Of a stretch of DNA of 64,000 bases, positions 43,260-53,028 are shown in pieces. The notes beneath the pieces were generated by a model. The model saw only the letters and a program-made list of their open reading frames with translations. It ran no database searches and had not been told where the DNA came from. Made by a program: the position numbers and the translations under genes. The stretch lies in assembly GCA_024760905.1 (NCBI GenBank), contig CM045733.1, forward strand, positions 23,572,501-23,636,500, given 5' to 3'. Source of the DNA: Plotosus lineatus. Taxonomy: Eukaryota > Chordata > Actinopteri > Siluriformes > Plotosidae. Positions within the stretch are counted from its first letter, which is position 1. Each line of letters opens with the position of its first letter.

Positions 43260-43768
43260 GATATATATACACACACACACATACAGGGATCCCTCGCTAC
43301 TTCGCGCTTCAATTCATGCGGCTTCAGTGCATCGCATATTTTTTTTAAGTATACATCGAATTAAAAAATAAAGAAATTAAGGAAGAATAAGAGAAAAAAA
43401 ATTAAGCAAAAATGCCACAGAACAAAGCCAATTATGCAAAAAAAAAAAGCCGTAAACAAACAAAAAGCAACCCAAAACCTCCCAACAAAACTAGTTTACA
43501 TTCTTGTGAGGTGCGCATCTGAGTGCATGCACGCGCATCTGTATGTGTGTATATTTATATTTTATTTGCATCTTAAGCATTATTTTTGAATGTTTAATTG
43601 TTATTATAAGCATTTAGAGCATTGAATATGTATTTATTGATATTACATACACAAATACATGTATGTATACATCAGTCCGGGGGGGGACTTCGTGGAATTC
43701 GGTGGCCGCGGGGGGGGGATCCTGGTCCCAATTAACCGCAGAAAGTGAGGGATCCCTATATGTGTATA

Positions 43769-43852
<84 letters not shown>

Positions 43853-44144
43853 TTTCTGAGTAGATCCTTCCGTAGGAGAGTGCTCAATACTTTTTGGTAG
43901 AGCAAATAACAAAAATAAAAGGACAGGACAAAGACTTTCTATTGAAACTCCATTTATCACTACAGATCTGTTTCGAGGGGTGGTGAAACCATCCTCTCTC
44001 TTCAGGTGATTATAGAAGAATCTTCTATAATCTTCTATATATCTTCTTCTATAATCACCTGAAGAGAAAGGATGGTTTCACCACCCCTCGAAACAGATCT
44101 GTAGTGATAAATGGAGTTTCAATAGAAAGTCTTTGTCCTGTCCT

Positions 44145-44197
<53 letters not shown>

Positions 44198-47100
44198 TGT
44201 ATACACACACACACACACACACAGACACGCACAGTATTACACTGCACTCTGTAAAGCTTCCTGTGAAACTATATATCGTATAGGTTAATATCTACCTTTA
44301 TAATGTGTGAAGACTTGTCCAGGTTTGTGTATGCTAAAGCCTATTTTTGTGTTTCAAGACTAATCCTGTGCGTGCACACCCAGTGCCTGTTCTACAGGGA
44401 GTGCCCCCTTGACTGTGATTGATTGCTTCAATCGAGACGCAGCAGACATCCTGGATTAGACTGCTACGTGAGGAGACTTTTCTCCCCTACCAATCCTCTC
44501 ATCTACCTGCCTCTGTCATTTCCCTTCTCTGTTGATGCTTCCTTGGCAATATATTCTCTTCAGAAACTTGACAACACTTTAAGTGCCTCCCTCAATGAGT
44601 ATTATCTTTGCTTCTGGATTTTTCACACCCTAAATACTAAATTCGATAAATTGACATTTCTCTCCAGTGTCTGTTTATCCCTGCTTCACTAAAACAATCT
44701 CATTATCACAACACTGTAAATAACCCTGCTTTAGGAGCATCAACTACTTAAGTGACTTTTCTTCCTGGTACTGTATATGAATACGCATTCTCCCATTCTT
44801 TAAGCCACTTAATCCTACCAGGGTCACCGTGAAGTTGGTACCTATCTCGGTCAATACCGGGCAAAGTTGAGGTGCACTGTGAACAGCTTGCCTGACAATC
44901 ACAGGACCAACACACTCAAACCACTTTCACTCACACTCACACCTAGGGGCAATCAGCCTGATGTGCATGTCTTTGGACTGTAGGAGAAAACCAGAGTACC
45001 CATTGGTGACCCAAACAAGCACGGGGAGAACATGCAAACTCTTCACGGAAACTTGAACCCAGGACCTCCTGTCTGTGGGGCAAACATACCAACCACTACC
45101 CCACTGTGTCATCCCGTGTGTGAATAGAATTTTCTTTGATAACTTTCTGGATTATTATGCACAGCATATCACATTATCCAAGTGCTGCTGATTTCATGGC
45201 AGAAATACCACGGCTGGACCGTAATATACCATACTTTGCTGATGGCTGGAAATCTTTAGGCACTTATTGCTTCATTGCAGTTCAGTGCCTCATGATATGA
45301 TTATACAAAAATGCATTTAGATTTTTCCCCCCATAGGCTACATTTTCCCACATGAGCACTAGCTGCTTTTAAGACATTATCTTTTCACTTTCATCCTTTA
45401 TGGGGGGAAAAACCACAAGGCTTAATGATTTTCCATTAGTGCTGCCAGAACAAATTTCACTATTCAAATACTCTTTAAATTTTCATAATATTTACATAAT
45501 CGTGGGCAGGGGGCGGGGTGGGGGATACACATTTCAGTGTTTACTACCATGTTCTGTTTTTACTGGCCTCTATTAATGGTGCTGAAGCGTCTTAACCTTT
45601 TGGGCTAAATGTAGTGAGCATACAGAGTGCAAATGAGTGCAGATTCATTTAGGATTCAGCCTGTTATTATTATTCTTGAGTGAGGATTAGTTTAACATCT
45701 TGGGATCTGGATCTCAGGAAGCTGAATGAATTCAAAATAAAAGTTCAATCTAAGTACGGAGGAGGGTTAAAAAAAGGACGGGTGAGAACAGAAATGATAA
45801 ATGAAACTTTTTTGCCATTCTTCACACATAGTTAGCAGTACTGATTACAGTTGGCCCCCTTCTTACGAAATTAATCCGTTCCAGCGCCTTTTTCGGAACC
45901 TGGAGTTTTCGTCAGTAGAGGCGCATTTTACTTGTAGAACGCGTGATTCGTTTCAAGGCTCCCAAGACTACCCCATAAACCCTTTAAAAATGATAAAAGT
46001 ACACCAATTTTGTATGAAATGTGTTAAAAGTAAAAGAAAATTATTTATTAAACCATTTAAACATTTTATTAACATATTAAACCATTTATTAACATATTTA
46101 TTAATTAAACCATTATTAAACATTTTTTATTCATTTTTACATTCGTTATTAAACATTTGTGGCGCGCAGCACGCTCAGCCGAATGCGGGCAGCGTCGCAG
46201 CCGACGCCAGAGCTTTTGAGACGGAGCGCGGCTCATCCGGACCGCCAATCCCTCAAGCAAACAAGTGAATGTCGAGTCCACACCTTCGATCTGTCAAGCA
46301 GGTAAGTGCGCTTTGAATACTTGTTTAGTCCTCAACATTCACCTGTTTGATTGAGGGATCGGAGGTCTAGATGAGCTGCGTTTTGCCCACATTCGGCAGA
46401 GCGCGCCACATTTATTAAACATTTACTGAATTAAACAACTTAAAAAACGAAAAATAAGCTGCAATGAGCACTCTCAAAAAACTTACAGAACTCACAAACC
46501 AACAGTACAACTCTGCTTTACGCATGTGACAAACAAGCATAGAGTACAATGGAGAGTCAGCTCCCTCCTGGCCAATTGGAGGCCAGCAGGGCGGGATGTT
46601 GGGAGACAACCAATGATAGAGCAACTCACGAATTGTTTGAATGGCGCGTTTGGCGCTTTTAGTAAGAAGAACTTGTTTCGTATATAGAGGACAAAAATTT
46701 AGGAAAATGTTTTTCGTATACTGGATTTTTCATATTCAGGGGTTTTCATAAGAAGGGAGCCGACTGTACTTTAGTTTTGTGAAGGATAATCCTGCAGAAG
46801 GTGGTGTCACTATATCCTGAATTTGGGCAAATCTAAGTAATAGATTTATTATTAAGTTATTTGAAATGAATTATTAATTATAAGATTAGTCAGAACCATT
46901 GCTGATTCTTGAAAATAGTAGGTTGCACAGCCCTCAGCGTATTTCTGCCCTGCGATGGCCTGGCGAGCTGTCCAGGGTATACTCTGCCCTCACCCAGAGT
47001 CGGCTGAGATGGGCGCCAGCCTCCCAATGACTCTAATTAGGATTAAGCAGTTCAGAAAAAAGAATGAATGAATGAACATTAGTCAGCCTGATTTTTCAAT

Positions 47101-50100
47101 ATTTTTCCTCATTCCCAGCAATTTAATAATCACATATTTGGTCTGTTGTTCCATGGGTGGAAGTCCTGACACACATGGCACCAAAACAGTACTTTTTAAA
47201 AAATATAAAATTAATTTTTAGCTTTTGTTTGGTTGGAATTGTGTACTATTTGTGTATGATTCTGTATGTGTCTTACCTGTTTATTGAAGCAGCCTCCATA
47301 TCTCTTTGAACCACATCATAGGCATCCTGTAGTAGATCCTACAAATGATAACAGAAACACAAAAGAGAGAAATATCAAATCCTGGAGCTCTTATAAAGAT
47401 GCCTGAAGAGACACTCACAACACTCTGTAAGTATTGAGTTAGGGTTTTTTCTCAACTCATTCCTTTCCGTCAGTGAATATTCCACTGACAGTTTCAGTAC
47501 TGAGGAGCTGCTCGTGAAAAGAGAAATCTCATATGTATCTGGTTAGGATGTAAGGCCATCATAAATCAAACATGCCTTGTGTTTAAAGCAGTGGACAATT
47601 TTCTCCCATGACATTATCAGTGTTGAAGACAGTACTGCAGCCCTGTGCATGGGATTATAGTGATAATCTTTCCGAGAAAGAACGATGGATGGATGGATGG
47701 ATGGATAGGCTTTATTGATCCCTTGAGGGAAATTCATTAGTCCCTACTGCATTAAAGCAAAAGAGACAGCAAAAAATAAATCTGTCCATGTTTAAACAAA
47801 ATAAATATATAAAAACGAAGACACTGAAAGTATCTACAGAAACAGAATTTAAATCTGAGCAAAGATATGAATGGGAGGAACACTTCCTGATTGCAGCACG
47901 GGGATATATGCAAATTTACCATCACAAAATCAAATGTACGGGGAAGTGGTGGTCTAGTGGTATAGGGCGCTGGATCGCTGATCCAAAGTTTTGGGGTTCA
48001 AGTCCCACTCTCCACAAGGTTGTCACTGTCCCCCCAGTGGAGCTAACTGGGTTATCAAAGGTCGGCCATGTCTCCCACTGTCTATGGTGTGAGGCATGTA
48101 AAGGAACCATTGCTGACTCTCGTAAAGAGTAGGCTGCAAAGCCGTCGGCATGTTTCCGCCCTGTGATGGCCTGGCGAGCTGTCCAGGGTGTACTCTGCCC
48201 TCGCCCGAAGTTGGCTGGGATGGGCACCAGCCTCCCCGCGACCAAAATTAGGATTAAGCGGTTACAGAAAATGAACTGAACTGAAAATCAAATGTGCAAA
48301 ACACATGCATATATTGGCAGTGAATAATGGATAAATAAGACTACATATACAGTATTATATAAATAATATATAAAACACACTGGAGAGACTGTGTCTCTCA
48401 ACTGAGAACAGCTCAGTGTGTGTGTGTCCCAGAAGAGCTGGAGGAAGTGGCTGGGGAGAGGGACGTTTGGTGGTGACTCCTTAGGCTGATGTCCCCTCAA
48501 CCCAATCCCAGATTAAATAGATGATGATGGACCATAATAATATATTTTAAATTGCAATATACAGGGATCGCTCGCTACTTCGTGCTTCAATTTATGCGGC
48601 TTCGGTGCATCGTGGTTTTTTTTTTTGTTTGTTTGTTTTTTTTAAATATTCATTGAATTAAAAAAATAAGTAAATTAAGGAAGAATAGGGGAAAATGTTA
48701 AGGAAAATGCCACAAAAACAAGGCCAATTATGCAAAAAAAAAACCTGAACAAACAAAAAACAACCCAAAACTTCCCATCAAAACTACTTACATTTTCATG
48801 TAAGGTGCACATCTGAGTGTGTGCACGCTTGTCTGTATATGTGTGTGTATTTATATTTTATTTACATCTTATGCATTATTTTTTAATGTTTAATTGTTAT
48901 AAGTATTTATGTGGGGTCGGTGGTGAAGTGGTTAGGGTTCTGCACTCATGATCGGGAGGTTGTGTCTTCAAATCCCAGTTAGACCCCCACTATGCTAAGA
49001 CCCCTGGGCAAGGTCTTAACCACAAGTGTGCCTCTGTTCACCCAGCAGTATAAATGGGTACCAGTAAAAGTATACTGGGAAGGTAACCTGCGATGGACTA
49101 GAGTCCCATCCAGGAGGAGTTGTACTCCTAGTTGCTTCACGCTACAGAAACTGGGGATAAGCACCGGCCTGATGAGCCGCTATGGCTTGGGTGTAAAAAG
49201 CCCACGGACTTTACCTTTATACGTATTTATAGCATTGAATGTGTATTTATTGATAATATATACACATATACGTCAGTCAAGGGATGGGGGGTTTGGGGGT
49301 GATCCTACTTTGCGGAATTCGGTGGTTGTGGGGGGGGATGTCCCAATTAACCGTGGAAAGTGCTGGATCTCTGTACTAGTATGACAACATGCGGCATGGT
49401 TGTATAATACTTAGTGTGTCTGCCTCACAGCGAGTAGTCCCAGGCTCGGTGAGAAAAGAGTTTTACTGTGTGGCGTTTGCATGTTGTCCCCATGCCTGTG
49501 TGTGTGTGTGTTTCTTTCGGATACTCTAGTTTCCTCCTACATTCCAACGATATGCACATTAGGCTTATTGGCTGTTCCAAATTGCACCTAGATGTGAGGG
49601 TTGTGAGTGTGAAGCCACGTGGTAGTCTGGCAATGTGTTCAGAATCTACCCTTTGCCTGGTGTCGGCTAAGGTAGGCTCCAGCCACCCCATGACTGTAAG
49701 ATTAAGCAATGCAGAAAGTAAGGGCAAATAAGTGGATATTAATAGTAATAATATTAATATACTAATCATTTTTATGAAAGCAACAACTGCAGTTTCAGGC
49801 TCATGTGGCACAGATAGCTGGAAATCACACATGCTTTCAGCATCTTGCTGTGGTCTTCTATTTGATGTCCTCTGTACAGTGATAAACAACTTTCATATCA
49901 GATGGATCCTTGAAGGATGGATTCTGTGTACATCGTCGCTAACAGACCCTGTTATTGACACATTAACAAAATTAATGAAGCTAAAGGAAGCCAGGGCTCA
50001 GGGGATTGAAAGCGCAGAGAAAGAATTGTGGGCCGGGATACAAAGAGACATTAGTAGCTATTTGTAACTAAAGAAAGAAGTGTACACGCAGCACAACTCA

Positions 50101-50792
50101 CTTTTGAAACAAACCCACGTTTGCAGAAAAACACTTTTTACCTCTTCAGCAACATACAATGCAGATGGATTTGAGATGGTGAGCGGGGTTGCAGCGATCT
50201 CAGTTTGGCCTTCCCATGAGACAGAGCTGTGGTTCACAGCGTGTTGCTGTGCCTCCACCCTTCGAGCTGGAGGGAGAGAGCTCCACAGGCCTGAAATGGT
50301 CTCAGACACCACAGAAAGCCCCGTCTGATCTGGAGTGAGCACACCACTGTGAAGAAGGCGCTCAAGAGTCTCTCTGTAGAAAAAGAGATAACTGCACAAA
50401 GTGCGCCTATTAATGCCAAGCAGTGGGATCTTTTCTTTTGAGGTATATTTCCACATTTTAACATGTGCATCCATTTTATAAACTTGTATATGTGTGGCAC
50501 TGGCTTGCTGTGAGGTAGACGTGCTAACCACTACGTGCAAGCTAATCAAACTGGGGTCATGGGGAAGCAGGTGCCTATGTCAGTCGTCACTAGGTTAAAA
50601 TGGGGGACACCCTTAACTTCCACACCTACAGGCAATTTGGACAGCCACTTAGCCTAATATAGTCTTTGGTAGGTGCGAGGAAACCGGAGTCCCCAGAGGA
50701 GCCACATCAAATATGGGGGAAAACATCCAAATTCCACATAGAAACACTCAAACCTCAGGAACTTCTTTCTGTACAACTGAACTGAATTTAAT

Positions 50793-50831
<39 letters not shown>

Positions 50832-52608
50832 CCTCCAGTACAACCACAGACAGAAGTAGGACAGCTACGAAGCTGTTCTGGTGACTGGTCGACACTAATT
50901 GATCCACTACCGCGTCCCCTCACCTTCCTATGTATGTCTTTCATATTGCACAGCTGTGGAGAACCTGAGCCTTACAACAACCATTTTCAATGTGTAATAA
51001 TTCCTGGCATTTTGTGTACATAAACAACCTTGGAACTTGATCTATCCAGATACTTAACTAACTCACCCCTCAAACTCCTGGATATGGGGGACAGATGACC
51101 CAGACGGCTGACACTGAGGCAGCTCATCTGTTTCTTCATCAGCTGAATCGATCTCACTGCTTTCATGGCTCTCGTCTACATCAGGTACCTGGGCACTACA
51201 TTGGTGTCTTCTGGTGTACAAACTGGAGGTAAAATGTGAGCAGCATATTCAAGATAATTACATAATCGTTACAAAAATATGATGAGTATGCTGAAACTCT
51301 AATTATGCAGCAAGCAATCAAAATTATATAATGGTACAAAGGCTTGAGTATAAAATTGAATAAACTGTAAAACTGAACAGTGACATTGTTATTATGAGGG
51401 TTTGCTGCCATCTAGTAGTCCTGAATAAAAACTGTGGGCATTCTTACAAGTGGTCAGAATAAAGTGTCCTATACTGTTCCTGCACGTCTTCCAAACTCTT
51501 AGGTCCATCATCATCATCAACATAAATTTCTAGAAAAGCAAGACATTTAGGGAAAATACACAACATTTATTTTTTATGTATATTTGCACATAATCATACA
51601 ACTGATTCAATGAAACATAAAACCAGTGGAAAATGACTTCATAGTGATAAAAATGTGTGTGTGCGTGTGCGTGTGCGTGTGCGTGAGAGACCTTTCAGTG
51701 CAAGAAGTTTGCTGAGGTAAGCCTCCTTCTCTAAGAGAAATCCCAAGGCATGATCTAGGATCTTCCACTACAAAAACCATCAACATTGTCATCTCCAAAT
51801 GTTTATATTTTCAGCCACATATGAGAATGAAATCAAACTTTCGGGCCTTTCAGGTCAATGTCACTGCTTAGAAAGTCCTATCAATTAGCAATGGTAAAAT
51901 TTTTACAAAACTACAATATCGATTTTTTTTATTTTTTTATATGCGTTTAAAAACATTAATGAATAGTTTAACTACTGTAACTTTAACTGAACTATGGTTC
52001 ACACTCAGAATTCATGAAATGTCAAGGAGACTATTCATTTCAGTGACATTCACCAAGCCTTAGGCAAAAGTGTTTTAGTATGTAATACATGGGGCATCAT
52101 GGTGCCATTGTGGTTATCATGTCCGCCAGGTGGTCCAGTCTGAGGCATTTCTATGTGCAGCTTGCATCTTCTCATCATGCTTGCGTGGGCTTCCTATGTG
52201 TACTCTGTTTTTGTCCCACAATCCAAAGACATGTAAAGTAAAGCCTGTTGGGCTTTTTACACCCGAGCCATAGTGGCTCACCGGACCGGTGCTTATCCCC
52301 AGTTTCCATAGTGTGAAGTGACTACGAGTTCAACTCCTCCTGGATGGGACGCTAGTCCATCGCAGGTTACCTTCCCAGTATATTTTTACTGGTACCCATT
52401 TATACTGCTGGGTGAACAGAGGTACACTTGTGTTAAGACCTTGCCCAGGGGTCTTAGCATAGTGGGGGTCTAACTGAGATTTGAAGACACAACCTCCCGA
52501 TCATGAGTGCAGAACCCTAACCACTTCACCACCGGCCCCACAAGAGATATGTACATTAGGTTAACTTGCTGTTCTAAATTGTCCTTTAAGTGTGAATGTG
52601 AAAGGTTT

Positions 52609-52658
<50 letters not shown>

Positions 52659-52885
52659 GCCCTGCAATTGGTATAGTGGAATACCCCACCTTCACTAGTG
52701 TTGGTTAAGATAGGCTTCAGCTTACATGTGACCCTAGTAGGATTTAGTGGTTGAAAAAAAAAAACATATATTATTAGAATATGCACTACATAGGACTATA
52801 ACAAGAATATTCAATCAAGATTTGTATCTGTTTACTTTTTAAAATAAGTTTTATATACTGTATACTGTGTGTACACATTCTATAT

Positions 52886-52947
<62 letters not shown>

Positions 52948-52987
52948 CGGCCATAGTCCTTTGGGACTGATGGAGGCCTACATATAG

Positions 52988-53028
<41 letters not shown>

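Noticed and set aside
43770..44194. A CRISPR-like or tandem array
   Set aside because: There are only two units and they are inverted, not direct repeats; the rest is (TA)n.
44423..44692. 89-codon open frame
   Set aside because: No motif, no splice support, and it lies antisense in a stra8 intron; expected by chance.
50793..51023. Frame beginning with 13 Met codons
   Set aside because: The Met run is the (GAT)n array; downstream codons match no family and the frame lies antisense in a stra8 intron.
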